Source: Arachis hypogaea
Lineage: Eukaryota; Streptophyta; Magnoliopsida; Fabales; Fabaceae
DNA: 64,000 nucleotides
Assembly (NCBI RefSeq): GCF_003086295.3
Contig: NC_092044.1
Span: 75,912,024 to 75,976,023 of the forward strand
Direction: 5' to 3'
Part shown: positions 33,591 to 43,937 of the stretch, in pieces
Position numbering within the stretch: the stretch's first letter is position 1
Layout of the letters: every line of letters begins with the position of its first letter
The notes under the pieces: generated by a model
Seen by the model: only the letters and a program-made list of their open reading frames with translations
What the model was told of the DNA's origin: nothing
The model's database searches: none
Program-made: the position numbers and the translations under genes

Positions 33591-35690
33591 CCTCCTCCTT
33601 TGTCTGAGAGAGACTGAGGGTTGGGCATCTTAAACATTATGTGGTTTTCCCATAACCTCAGAACTAGTTCTCCCTTTTCTACATTAATCAAGGCCTTCCC
33701 AGTGGCTAGGAATGTCCTTTCTAGGATGATGGATTCATCCTTCCCTTCTCCAATGTCTGGTACCACGAAATCTACAGGGAGGTATAAGTTTTCAACCTTT
33801 ACCAGGACGTTCTCCACCAATTCATGCACCTCTTGAATTCCCAGCTTCTTCATCACAGAAAGGCATTAAGTTTATACTTGATCCAAGGTTGCATAGTGCC
33901 TTCTCGAGTGTAATGGTCCCTATAGTGCAGGGAATCAGGAAGCTTCTGGGATCTGGTAATTTTTAAGGTAGCTTCTTTTGCAATAGTGTACTGCACTCCT
34001 TGGTTAGCACCACAGTTTTATCTCCCCTCAGGGCCTGCTTTTCAGAAAACACGCTTTTCAAATAGGCCATACAGGGAGATTTCTTCTCCAACACCTTAGC
34101 AAAAGAAATATTAACTTGTAACTTCTTGAGGACTACTAAGAATTGAGAAATTTACTCATTCTTAATCTCCTTTTACACATTTAGAGAGTGTTGTACTTCA
34201 TGCTTCTTTATCATCATTGGGGCGTATACAAGTACACTCCCAGTCTCCTCTTGAGCCTTGTCCTCCTTCAAATAATCAGCAGCTTGCTCCTTCTTGGTTT
34301 CGGCCTCCTTGTCCACAGTGAGAACCTTGCACTCTTCCCTTGAATTTACCTCTGTGTTGCTTGGAAGAGTGTTGGAGGGTCCCTCAGGTATCTTTTTGCT
34401 CAACTAACCCACTTGTATCTCTAATTTTCTGATTGAAGACTGGGTTTCTTGCATGAAACTATGAGTGATCTTGGAGAGGTTAGAAACTATTGTGGCTAAG
34501 TTAGAGAGGCTTTGTTGAGGCATCTCTAGCTGCTGCTGAGAGGGTTGGAACTATTTATTGTTGAACCTAATTTGATTGGTTCCACCCTGATTATTGTTGA
34601 AGCCTTGTTGAGGCCTTTACTGCTTTCTCCACCAAAAGTTAGGGTGATTCCTCCATCTCTGATTAAAAGTATTTGCATAGGGATCATTATTAGCATTTCT
34701 AGAGGAATTTCCCATGTAAATCACTTCCTCCATGGTGGTTTGACCAAAGTCACCAGCGTCTCCTTCAAAGGATGCCTCTTGAGTATTAATAGCTGAAACC
34801 TGCATCCCACTTAGGTGTTGGGAAATCATGCTGATCTGCTGAGACATAAGCTTATTCTGTGCCAAAATGGCATCCAGTGTGTCTACTTCCATGACTCCTC
34901 TCTTCTGAGTAGTCCCAGTGTTCGCAGGGTTTCTCTCAGAAATGTACATGTATTGGTTATTGGTAACCATCACAAAAAGCTTAATCGCTTCTTCAAGCAT
35001 CTTCTTCATGTGTAGCGAACCTCCATCAGACTGATCTAGTGACATCTTGGCCATCTCAGAGAGACCATCGTAAAAAATCTCCAGCCTGGTCCATTCGGAA
35101 ATCATGTCAGGAGGGCATCTCCTAATCAGCTACTTGATCTCTCTTAGGCTTCATAGAGGGACTCTCCCTCTTTCTGTCTGAAGGTCTAGACTCGACTTTA
35201 AGCTTACTCAGATTCTGGGGTGAAAAGAACTCGGTCAAAAATTTAGTGACCACCTTGTCCCATGTGTCCAAGCTCTCCTTGCGCTGAAAATCCAGCCATA
35301 GGCTTGCTCTGTCCCTTATAGCAAAGGGAAAGAGCATAAGCTTGTAAACCTCAGGGTTTACTCCATTCGTCTTGACCGTATCACAGATCTGTAGGAAGTC
35401 AGATATGAACTTGTTGGGGGTCCTCTTGTGGGAGTCCATGAAACTGACAGTTCTGTTGCACCAGAGTGACCAGTTGAGGCTTGAGCTCGAAATTATTGGT
35501 GCCAATGGCAGGTATAGACATACTGCACTCATAGAAGTCAGATGTGGGTGTAGTGTATGAGCCAAGCACCTCCCTTGCCTCCTCTCTAGTGTTTGGACTG
35601 TTGACTGCCATAGTGGTCTCTTCAATTTCCTTCTCAAAAGATTTTGCGAGATTCTCTCCGGCTTTGTAAGCTTGGGTTTGTTGCAAACGC
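33563..35690 (-). pseudogene. gag: Decayed gag and protease region of element D
   Basis: The gag core is visible in two frames: FELKPQLVTLVQQNCQFHGL near 35480, then FISDFLQICDTVKTNGV.., MLFPFAIRDRASLWL near 35320, and WTRLEIFYDGLSEMAKMSLD near 35080, with a linker containing a QQISMISQHLSGMQ-type helix and Asn-rich RNA-binding-like sequence to about 34580. Stops separate further segments to 34173. Protease remnants include [13 protein letters not shown] near 33885 (D of D-L-G read as N) and ERTFLATGKALI near 33700. No zinc knuckle is seen. It is closest in order and wording to gag-PR of element E. Confidence 0.8.
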
Positions 35691-35694
35691 CACC

Positions 35695-36521
35695 TTAAGG
35701 TTCTCTCAGGTTCAGGATCAAAATCAAGAAGGAGTTATTTATCCTTGTTCCTACTCTTAAACAACAAGAAACAAAGAAGGAAAAAGAAGGGTAGGAGTCT
35801 CTATGCCAGAGTATAGAGAGCTCCCAGTGAGATATCCTAAATGAAATAAAGTAAGATAAAGTAAACCAAAAGGTTTTAAAAAAATAAAGATGGAAGATTT
35901 AATTTAAAGATTTTTGAGAATTATAAATAGGGTTTATTTTTTTTAAAATTTAAAAAGAAAGAGAAAACACTCAAGAAACACCAAACTTAAAATTTGAATT
36001 TAAATCAGGATAAGAAAAAGATGCAAGAATTAATATAAAATTTTCAAAAATTCAAAAAAAAGGTTTTAAAATTCTTTTGAAATTCAAAAAGAAATAAAAA
36101 GAAAACGCCAAACTTTTAAAATTTGTAATTAAATGAAATATAAAATAACTAAATTAAAACTCAAAAATCAAGGAAAAGATAAATAAGACAAGGATCAAAA
36201 ATCAAGAAAGATAAACAGGATATGATTCGAAAACTAAAAAGAAAATTAATGAAATCAAGAAGAAAATCACTAGCATGACACCAAACTTAGAATTTTGAAA
36301 TTAAATCAAAATAAGATAACTAAAACAAAGAAATTCAAAAATATGGGAAAGATAACTAAGATAATCATTGAAAATTAAAAAAATAAACAAGAAAAAATTG
36401 AAACTTAAGAAAACAAACAAGCTAGAATTCAAAAATCAAAATGAAAAAATAATTAAACAAAACTAATGAAAATATCTAATCTGAGCAACAAGACAACCTG
36501 TAGTTATTAATCACGAACGTT
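35695..36521 (-). other. Leader of element D
   Basis: AT-rich and noncoding between PBS and gag. ACACCAAACTTA-type words recur at about 35975, 36105 and 36275, resembling the PPT strand. Confidence 0.6.
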
Positions 36522-36538
36522 TCCCGGAAACGGCGCCA
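36522..36538 (-). other. Primer binding site of element D (altered tRNA-Asp match)
   Basis: TCCCGGAAACGGCGCCA on plus. The last eight bases match tRNA-Asp perfectly, with changes further in. Confidence 0.75.
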
Positions 36539-36544
36539 AAAACT

Positions 36545-37751
36545 TGGTGTCCGAAATTAGAGCTCACACAACTGAATCGGCAATTGCACCGGGTCGTCCA
36601 AGTAATACCTCAGATGAGTGAAGGTCGATCCCATGGGGATTGTCAGACTGAGCAAGCAATAGCTATCTTGTTGGACTTAGTCAAGCAAATGGTAAAAGGT
36701 GATTGTTGTTGAAAACGCATCAAACAATTAAATGAGAGAAGCAATAAATGGTTACTGTAAATTCAATAAAAGAAAACAGTTACGGTCTCGGAGATGTTTA
36801 TCATTCTATGGCAAACTGTAAATGATTAACCCTAATCCCTTAGTGATTAATCTCCTCCATCTTTTATTAGCGCCACAGACAATGTCAACTAATCCAGATT
36901 AGAGGGTGAAGTTCAGATTTCTAGTTTATACCACAAAGGCCCTAATCACCCCAGATTCTGGCTAAACAAATGTTCCCATGTCCCCAACAGGTTATGGATT
37001 AGCCATCTAGGAGGTTTGTTCTCAAGCTATAGTTCAAGTGACCTTGGCCAAATATCACAAGAACTCATGTAGAAAAAGAGTCATACTTCCGTTCCACCCA
37101 GTTTCATTAGATTAAGAACGAGTCACACCTTAGTATAGAATCAAACATACATTTAAAATAGAAAAGTAATAATATTACCATAGAAATAAACAGAGCTCCT
37201 CACTTTAACCAGGAGGTTTAGTTGTTCAATAACTTACAGAGGAAATAGGTTTCAGAAAAAGTGTGGAAAGAAGAAGATTGATACTGAACCTAAGTGGTCT
37301 TTTCCTTTAAATAGTAATCTAATAATAAATGCTAAACCTAAATGATATTTTAAAATAAAAACTACAAAGATAAAATAAGACAAGTATAAGAAGTGCGAAA
37401 TCTATTTGGAAGCCCAATAGGCGAGTGGCTCGGACAACAAGCTGGCATTCAACACCAGGATTGGGCGTTGAACACATAAAGAGGAGTGTGCTTTTGCCTC
37501 TAGCCCCCTTGTTGGCATTGAATGCCAGGTTGGGCGTTCAGCGGCCAAGAGGAAGCTAATAGCTTTTTCGTTTCTTGCTCCCGGCTTCTCCAAACTGCTC
37601 CGAATTTTACCTAAAACTATAAAAACACAAGAAAAACTCAAAGTAGCATCAAAAGGTGAATTTTGCACTAAAATATAATAAAACTTAATAAAATCTAACT
37701 AAAAACATTATAAAATCAACTAGAAAAAGGGTATAAGATGCTCATGCATCA
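36545..37751 (-). repeat. 5' LTR of element D (1207 bp)
   Basis: Plus strand TGGTGTCCGAAATTAG...GATGCTCATGCATCA. Hairpin II at 36577-36592, TATA-like box 37307-37314, palindromic words 37440-37550. Confidence 0.88.
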
Positions 37752-37756
37752 AACAC
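37752..37756. repeat. Target-site duplication of element D, right (AACAC)
   Basis: Matches 16139-16143. Confidence 0.8.
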
Positions 37757-38074
37757 GATGAAGAAGGTGACACTTATACCTTTGAAGATTCCCCCAAGCA
37801 CGCGAAGATGACGTTCTCCTCAAACTGGGTCAGGTACGCGACAATGACGTTCTTTTCAAACTGGGTCTCAGACGCACGATGACGGTTCTACGGTGACTTT
37901 GAGAGTGAGAGAGAGGCAAGCAGTAAAAGGGGAGGAGCTTGGCAGTGAGAGGGGATGAGGGTGGCAGACGGCGGTGAAGAAAGAGGTGGAGACACATTTT
38001 CCAGTGGAGGAAGAAGGGAAAGCCGTGAAAGGAGCTTGGCGAAAGGGGAAGAGCTAGGGCAAGAGAATGGGGGA

Positions 38075-38305
38075 TTTGCCCCTTGTAATTGTAAAAAATT
38101 CATAATAAAAGTAAAATCAGTAATTAAATGCCATATCATCAAAATACATTGGCCACTTCAACATTTTTCTCATCGAAAATGTGCTCCGACTAGTCAAAGG
38201 ATACGCTTGTCAACTTTTAAAATATTTTAAGGATTATTTTGTCAATAACATTATTCATGTACCATTTTGTCAGTGTCAAAATTTTTTAGATACCAAATTG
38301 GTATT
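38075..38305 (-). repeat. Right arm of the long inverted repeat
   Basis: The reverse complement contains GACAAAATGGTACATGAATA, TTGACAAGCGT, GTCGGAGCACATTTTC and GATATGGCATTTAATTACT in the same order as 14375-14610. Confidence 0.65.
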
Positions 38306-38700
38306 TACCTCAAATATAAGATATTTATCATGTTCATTAATTTCAATTTATTATTATTATTAATAATAAATGTTATTAAAAAATAGTTAATCTATATCTT
38401 TAGCTACATTAGGCAAAAAAGAGGAAGATAACGTATTTGAAGTCGGTAATTATCTAATGAACCAGAGATGTACCAACAAAGGACTCCAACATAATTCTTG
38501 TGTGAGCATTTTGTGGACACTTCAACTTAATGCATTATGCCCATGTGGAATTTTGTAAATAGTAAGAATGCAATTATTATGCTTGTTTTCGATATACAGG
38601 ACATTTGTGGAAAAATAAGCGCCTTTAGAATGCAATAATTTTCTCCTGTGTCACATAAGTTTCTTTATCTCCCGCTTTTGAAATATCGTTAGGAAGTTTA
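38306..38700. other. Flanking DNA left of the MITE
   Basis: AT-rich, no ORF or recognised repeat. Confidence 0.5.
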
Positions 38701-38904
38701 GGATGCGTTTGGTTTACGTTTTTGTTTTCTATTTTTATTTAGTGTTTTTTGTTTTTTGAATTTTGTAAAAAAAGTAAAAATAAAAGGTAAAAACAGAAAA
38801 TAGGATTTCATTATTTTTACTGTTTTTATTTTTTTTTTACAAAATCTAAAAATAGAAAATACTAAAAATAATAACAGAAAATGAAAACGCAAACCAAATG
38901 CACT
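38701..38904. mobile_element. MITE, 204 bp, TTA duplication
   Basis: The ends ATGCGTTTGGTTTACG and (reverse complement) GTGCATTTGGTTTGCG are inverted repeats, and nearly the whole element folds back on itself. TTA lies on both sides (38698-38700 and 38905-38907), which would suit a PIF/Harbinger (Tourist-like) MITE. The short duplication is weak evidence for class. Confidence 0.68.
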
Positions 38905-39297
38905 TTAAGTTACTATTTTATTCTGCCTTTCTACTCTAATTTGCGTGTTAGCTTTTCTAAAGCATTTTTAACTTGAAAGAGAGAGGAGTAAATAAAGAAA
39001 GGTGCGATATTTTTCCATTCCTAACTTACAACTCTTACTTACTCTCTGATAGTTTCTATAACCTTACATTTTTAATTTCAGCTTGTTATTTGCATGTTAT
39101 TTTACTTCTTTTCTTTCTTTTTATCATCAATTGGTATTAGTTTAGGATGCTAGTGGGTTGGTCCTATTTGCTTGCAGTTAGCAATGACGAGTGTTGTCAC
39201 TATTGTTTCTTTGGGTTGTTACTTTTTTCTTTATTTATTTTTGGGTAGTCGTAAGAGAGGCATTGCCGCTTTTCCCCCTTTCTTTGAGTGCTTATTG
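38905..39297. other. Flanking DNA between MITE and E array
   Basis: No ORF or element recognised. It would be continuous with 60947 onwards if the E array were removed. Confidence 0.5.
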
Positions 39298-39302
39298 TCG
39301 GG
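39298..39302. repeat. Target-site duplication of the E array, left (TCGGG)
   Basis: TCGGG directly before the LTR start; repeated exactly at 60942-60946, 21.6 kb away, at the far end of the tandem. Confidence 0.92.
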
Positions 39303-40827
39303 TGGTGCACGAATTTGTAATCCGCACAACTAACTAGTAAGTGCACTGGGTCGTCCAAGTAATACCTTACGTGAGTAAGGGTCGATCCCACGGAGATTAT
39401 TGGTCTGAAGCAATCTATGTTTATTTTATTAATCCTAGTCAGGATGCCAATAAGATTAATTGGATTTAATGATAAGAAGTCAAAGTGTTTGGAATAAGGA
39501 AATTGTTACTTTATTAATGGAGAACATGTTGGGGTTTTGGAGATGCTTTGTCCTCTGAATCTCAACTTTTCCTTGAAATCCTTTTCCCACACGCAAGGTC
39601 CCTTCCATGGCAAGCTCTATGTAGGGTGTCACCGTTGTCAATGGCTACTTCCCATCCTCTCAGTGAAAACGTTCCTATGCTCTGTCACAGCACGGCTAAT
39701 CATCTGTCGGTTCTCAATCAGGTTGGAATAGAATCCATTGATTCTTTTGCGTCTGTCACTAACGCCCAGCCTTCAGGAGTTTGAAGCTCGTCACAGTCAT
39801 TCAATCCCAGAATCCTACTCGGAATACCACAGACAAGGTTTAGACTTTCCGGATTCTCATGAATGCCGCCATCAATCCGGCTTATACCACGAAGATTCTG
39901 ATTAAGGAATCTAAGAGATACTCATTCAATCTGATGTAGAACGGAGGTGGTTGTCAGGCACACGTTCATGGATTGAGGAAGGTGATGAGTGTCACGGATC
40001 ATCACCTTCTTCATAATTAAGCGCGAATGAACATCTTAGATAAGAACAAGCGTGTTTGAATGGAAAACAAAAGTAATTATATTAATTCATCGAGACGCTG
40101 CAGAGCTCCTCACCCCCAACAATGGAGTTTAGAGACTCATGCCGTCAAAAAGTATGTAATTCAGATCTGAAAATGTCATAAGATACAAGATAAGTCTCTA
40201 AAAGTTGTTTAAATAGTAAACTAGTAACCTAGGTTTACAGAATATGAGTAAACTAAGATAACTGGTGCAGAAATCCACTTCTGGGGCCCACTTGGTGTGT
40301 GCTGGGGCTGAGACTAAAGCTATCCACGAGTTGAGGCCTTTCTTGGAGTTGAACTCCAAGTTATAACGTGTTTTGGGCGTTCAACTCCGGATCATGATGT
40401 TTTTCTGGCGTTTAACTCCAGACAGCAGCATGTACTTGGCGTTCAACGCCAAGTTACGTCGTCTATCTTCGCGCAAAGTATGAACTATTATATATTGCTG
40501 GAAAGCCCTGGATGTCTAATTTCCAACGCCGTTGAGAGCGCGCCAATTGGACTCCTGTAGCTCCAAAAAATCCATTTCAAGTGCAGGGAGGTCAGGATCC
40601 AACAGCATCAGCAGTCCTTTTTCAGCCTAACTCAGATTTTTGCTCAGCTCCCTCAATTTCAGCCAGAAAATACCTGAAATCACAGAAAAACACACAAACT
40701 CATAGTAAAGTCTAGAAATATGATTTTTGCCTAAAAACTAATAATATTCTACTAAAAATTAATTAAAACATACTAAAAAATCTACATGAAATTATCCCCA
40801 AAAAGCGTATAAAATATCCGCTCATCA
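39303..40827 (-). repeat. LTR1 of the E array (1525 bp, 3' LTR)
   Basis: Plus strand TGGTGCACGAATTTG...CCGCTCATCA. U5 hairpins at 39334-39349 (worn) and 39365-39380 (perfect), TATA-like TATTTAAA (sense) at 40208-40215, GGCGTTNAAC words at 40343-40455. Confidence 0.95.
40208..40215 (-). promoter_or_regulatory. TATA-like box of LTR1
   Basis: TTTAAATA on plus. It lies about 130-240 bp downstream in sense of the palindromic words. The same box is at about 50830 in LTR2. Confidence 0.45.
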
Positions 40828-41923
40828 CAACACCAAACTTAAACTGTTGCTTGTCCTCAAGCAACTAGATAAATAAAATAGGTTTTAACAGAAATTAAGA
40901 AGTAATAATATTTTAGAGTTTTAAATGAAGCTCAGATTCTTATTAGATGAGCGGGGCTTGTAGCTTTTTGTTTCTGAACAGTTTTGGCATCTCCCTTTAT
41001 CCTTTGAATTTCAGAATGATTGGCATCCATAGGAACTCAGAATTTAGATAGTATTATTGATTCTCCTAGTGTAGTATGTTGATTCTTGAACACAGGTATT
41101 TTATGAGTCTTGGCCGTGGCCCTAAGCACTTTGTTTTCCAGTATTACCACCAGATACATAAATGCCACAGACACATGACTAGGTGAACCTTTTCAGATTG
41201 TGACTCAGCTTTGCTAGAGTCCCCAGTCAGAGGTGTCCAGAGCTCTTGAGCACACTCTTTTTGCCTTGGATCACGACTTTAACCACTCAGTCTCAAGTTT
41301 GTAACTTGGACCTGCATGCCACAAGCACATGGTTAGGGACAGCTTGGTTTAGCCGCTTAGGCCTGGAACTATTTCCTTAGGCCCTCCTATCCACTGATGC
41401 TCAAAGCCTTGGATCCTTTTCACCCTTGCCTTTTGGTTTTAAGGGTTGTTTGGATTTTATTCCTTTTGATTCAAAATTTTTTTTTGACTGCTTTCTCTTG
41501 CTTCAAGAATCAATGCTCATGATTTTTCAGATCATCAATAATATTTTTCGTGTTCCTCATTCTTTTAGGAGCCAATATTCATCAAATTCAAAGTACAAGT
41601 TATGCACTGTTCAAGCATTCATTCAGAGAACAAAAAGTATTGCCACCACACATAGTTAATTATAATTTTTATTATTAAGAACTCAAAAAATATAGATTAC
41701 TTCTTTATTCTAAAAAAAATCTACTATTTTATTCATGCCTGATGATGATGAGAAAAATAAATTATAGCTTAATTGGAAATAAAATCAAAATAGATATACT
41801 AATTACTACTACTACTACCACTATATATCTCCTAAGGTAAATTTCCATAATAACACTATCACAGAGTTAAAGCAAAAAGAATTGGAACTCAACCACCTGT
41901 TGTTTTGAGGAGTAGATGTTCCT
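40828..41923 (-). other. PPT, AGGA-loop hairpin and 3' noncoding region, copy 1
   Basis: Next to the LTR the sense strand reads TTTAAGTTTGGTGTTG (PPT position), preceded by an 8-bp hairpin GTTGCTTG-AGGA-CAAGCAAC at 40846-40865. The remaining kilobase has no ORF but shares blocks with D (17520-18060). Confidence 0.72.
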
Positions 41924-43018
41924 CTAATCTGTGGGGTGTTTCTCAAGGATTAATTTTTGGCGCTTCAGCTCCCTTAGATCACGCCCTTGCTCTTCCTGTT
42001 CCTTAAGCAGTTTGCAAAGCATGCTACTTTGATTGTTCTGTTCTTCCTTTATTTGGTCCATAGCTTCTTGCAATTTGGAAATAGAAGCCTCAAGATGTCC
42101 CCAATATTCGAATTGAGGAAGTTCTGGGAGGGCTTCCTGTGCTCTCCTCTTGGCTGAATCATCTTGTTGCTGTTGTCTGACCATTGATATTCCAGTGATT
42201 GACCTCTCAACTGGGATATACTCTGTTATTCCCATCTTCACTCCGGCATCTTTGCAGAGCATAGAAATTAAGCTTGGATAGGCCAAGCTGGCGTCCTTGG
42301 AATTCCTGTTTGCTATTTTGTATAGCTCACATGAGATCAGTTGATGGACTTCTACTTCTTTTCCCAACATGATGCAGTGAATCATTACTGCTCTTTTAAC
42401 AGTAACTTCAGAACGGTTGCTGGTGGGCAATATGGAACACCCTATGAAATCTAGCCAACCTCTGGCTACTAGTTTTAGATCTTCTCTTTTGAGTTGATTT
42501 GGGATGCCAGTCGTGCTGGTGGTCTACCTGGCTTCAGGGATGCATATATCCTCTAAAATCTTGTCCAGACCTTTATTTACCCTCATCATTCTCCTATTAA
42601 AGGAGTCTGGGTCATCTTTCAGTTGAGGAAGCTTAAATATCTCCCTGATCTTGTCAGGATGGGTATGAACAATCTTCCCTCTGACTAAGGTCCGATGGTC
42701 ATAAAGAGCAGCTCCAATTATTCTTTGCCTGTCTGTCTGCCATAGATTAGCATAGAACTCCTGAACCATGTTCCTTCCCACTTTCGTTTCAGGATTGGCC
42801 AGAATTTCCTAGTTCCTGTTTCGAATTTGCTCTTGGATCTCCGGATATTCATCTTCTTTCAGATCAAATTTGACTTCTGGGATCACTGATCTGTGACTCA
42901 TTATCTTGTAGTAATGGTCTGAATGTTCTTTAGTTAAGAACTTCCCTTGATTCCAAAGTGGTTTTGGAGTGTTCTCTTTCTTGCCTCTTGGGGTGGGTTG
43001 TTTTCCTTTAGGAGCCAT
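41924..43018 (-). pseudogene. ORF3 of E, copy 1 (two amber stops)
   Basis: ATG at 43018-43016 starts MAPKGKQPTPRGKK, a basic N-terminus. One frame runs 365 codons to the stop at 41924, broken only by TAG at about 42810 (after IRNRN) and 42525 (after IPEAR); both look like Trp TGG to TAG. The core has VQEFYANLW, LVRGKIVHTHPDKIREIF and SNRSEVTVKRAVMIHCIM, and the last 60 residues form a predicted coiled coil (LEASISKLQEAMDQIKEEQ). This is the Athila-type third ORF, downstream of pol on the same strand. No signal peptide or membrane segment is seen, so an envelope role is not supported. Function unknown. Confidence 0.82.
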
Positions 43019-43055
43019 GATCTTAATGAGTATGTTTTTGTGATCACGGATAAAC

Positions 43056-43091
43056 ACACCAAACTTAGAGCTTTGCTTGTCCTCAAGCAAA
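43056..43091 (-). promoter_or_regulatory. Second copy of the PPT-hairpin block, before ORF3
   Basis: ACACCAAACTTAGAGC followed by TTTGCTTG-TCCT-CAAGCAAA (plus strand) closely repeats the block beside the 3' LTR at 40829-40865. In sense it lies about 40-75 nt before the ORF3 ATG. The same duplicate occurs at 53678-53712 in copy 2. Confidence 0.65.
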
Positions 43092-43545
43092 AGAGAAGAA
43101 AGAAGAGGGATAGGAGGAGAGCAAGTGTGGCATGGTGATGATGAGAGGGGCGCCGAAGTCAATATATAGGGAGGGTGTGGGAAATTTTCGAAAATAAATA
43201 AAAAAAAAGATAAGGTAGAAGATATGATTTGTACAAGATAGATATGATAAGAAAAAGATATAGTTTAAAAAGAGAAAGATCTGAATTTTTAATTTTGAAA
43301 AAGATTTTTTTTTTAAAAAGATAATTGAGTTTTGAAAACAAACTTAAAAGAGTTGAATTGGATTGGAAAACAATTTGTCTTTATGGATTAAGATATATTT
43401 GAAATTTTTGAAACATGGATTTTTAGAAATCAGGATTTTTAGAAGATGACAATTTGAAACATGTTTATGTAAGAAATCATGAATTGAAATATAAAAATTT
43501 AGAAAAATTATAAAGAAAAACGAATTTTTACCTCCTCCCACCATC

Positions 43546-43750
43546 CTGGCGTTAAACGTCCAAACGATGCATGTTTTGGGCGTTTAACGCCCAAATGCTG
43601 CTTCTCCTGGGCGTTCAACGCCCAGCTGATGCTTCTTTCTGGCGTTGAACGCCCAGATGGCTACCCTTACTGGCGTTGAACGCCCAGTGGGTGCTTCTTT
43701 TGGGCGTTCAACGCCCAAAATGTTTCTTACTGGCTTTTTTCACGCCAGTG
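43546..43750. repeat. Array of GGCGTTNAACGCC palindromes in the post-pol spacer, copy 1
   Basis: Seven palindromic words (for example TGGGCGTTTAACGCCCA and CTGGCGTTGAACGCCCA) are spaced about 30 bp apart. The central base varies (A, T, C, G). The counterpart in copy 2 is 54168-54370. Confidence 0.9.
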
Positions 43751-43937
43751 AGCTTCCAAATTCCCCTGTAACTCTGTGAATTCAATCAATTACTATTTCA
43801 CCTTTTGAAGATACTCTGGCATCTACCTGTAAAACTTAATCAATTAGAAAAGACAAATAAAATTAAATTTTGTGAATGGCTGGGTTGCCTCCCAGCAAGC
43901 GCTTCTTTAATGTCATTAGCTGGACTATTGCTGAGCT

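Larger units (their letters stand above)
16144..37751 (-). mobile_element. Element D: non-autonomous Athila-like LTR element, interrupted by B
   Basis: It has two LTRs (16144-17376 and 36545-37751), AACAC duplications, a mutated tRNA-Asp PBS (36522-36538), gag-PR (about 33563-35690), an integrase-C-like domain (33258-33590), a palindrome-bearing spacer, ORF3 in two pieces (31776-32280 and 18404-19049) and a 3' noncoding region (17377-18403). RT, RNase H and the integrase core are absent: protease passes within a few bases into the C-terminal domain. Without the nested B it is about 8.9 kb. LTR divergence in a sampled 185-bp stretch is about 8%, older than B. Confidence 0.88.
14375..38305. mobile_element. 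Putative long-TIR DNA element hosting element D
   Basis: Two inverted arms of about 220 bp (14375-14610 and 38075-38305) face each other at roughly 80% identity by eye. With D (16144-37751) and the GC-rich insertion (14620-15515) removed, the interior is about 1 kb and has no transposase. I could not find matching target-site duplications outside the arms. A non-autonomous Mutator-like or fold-back element fits the long arms, but the class is open. Confidence 0.45.

Noticed and set aside
39537..39784. Frames of 64 and 78 codons in E LTRs
   Set aside because: Overlapping frames in noncoding LTR DNA, repeated in LTR2; no domain or start context.
41924..43018. ORF3 as a retroviral envelope gene
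   Set aside because: No signal peptide, transmembrane segment or furin-type site visible; only the position matches env.
43546..43750. CRISPR-like array (palindromic repeats about 30 bp apart)
   Set aside because: Words are only 13-17 bp, vary at the centre, spacers are 12-17 bp, and the context is a plant retrotransposon; arrays also occur in LTRs and gag.
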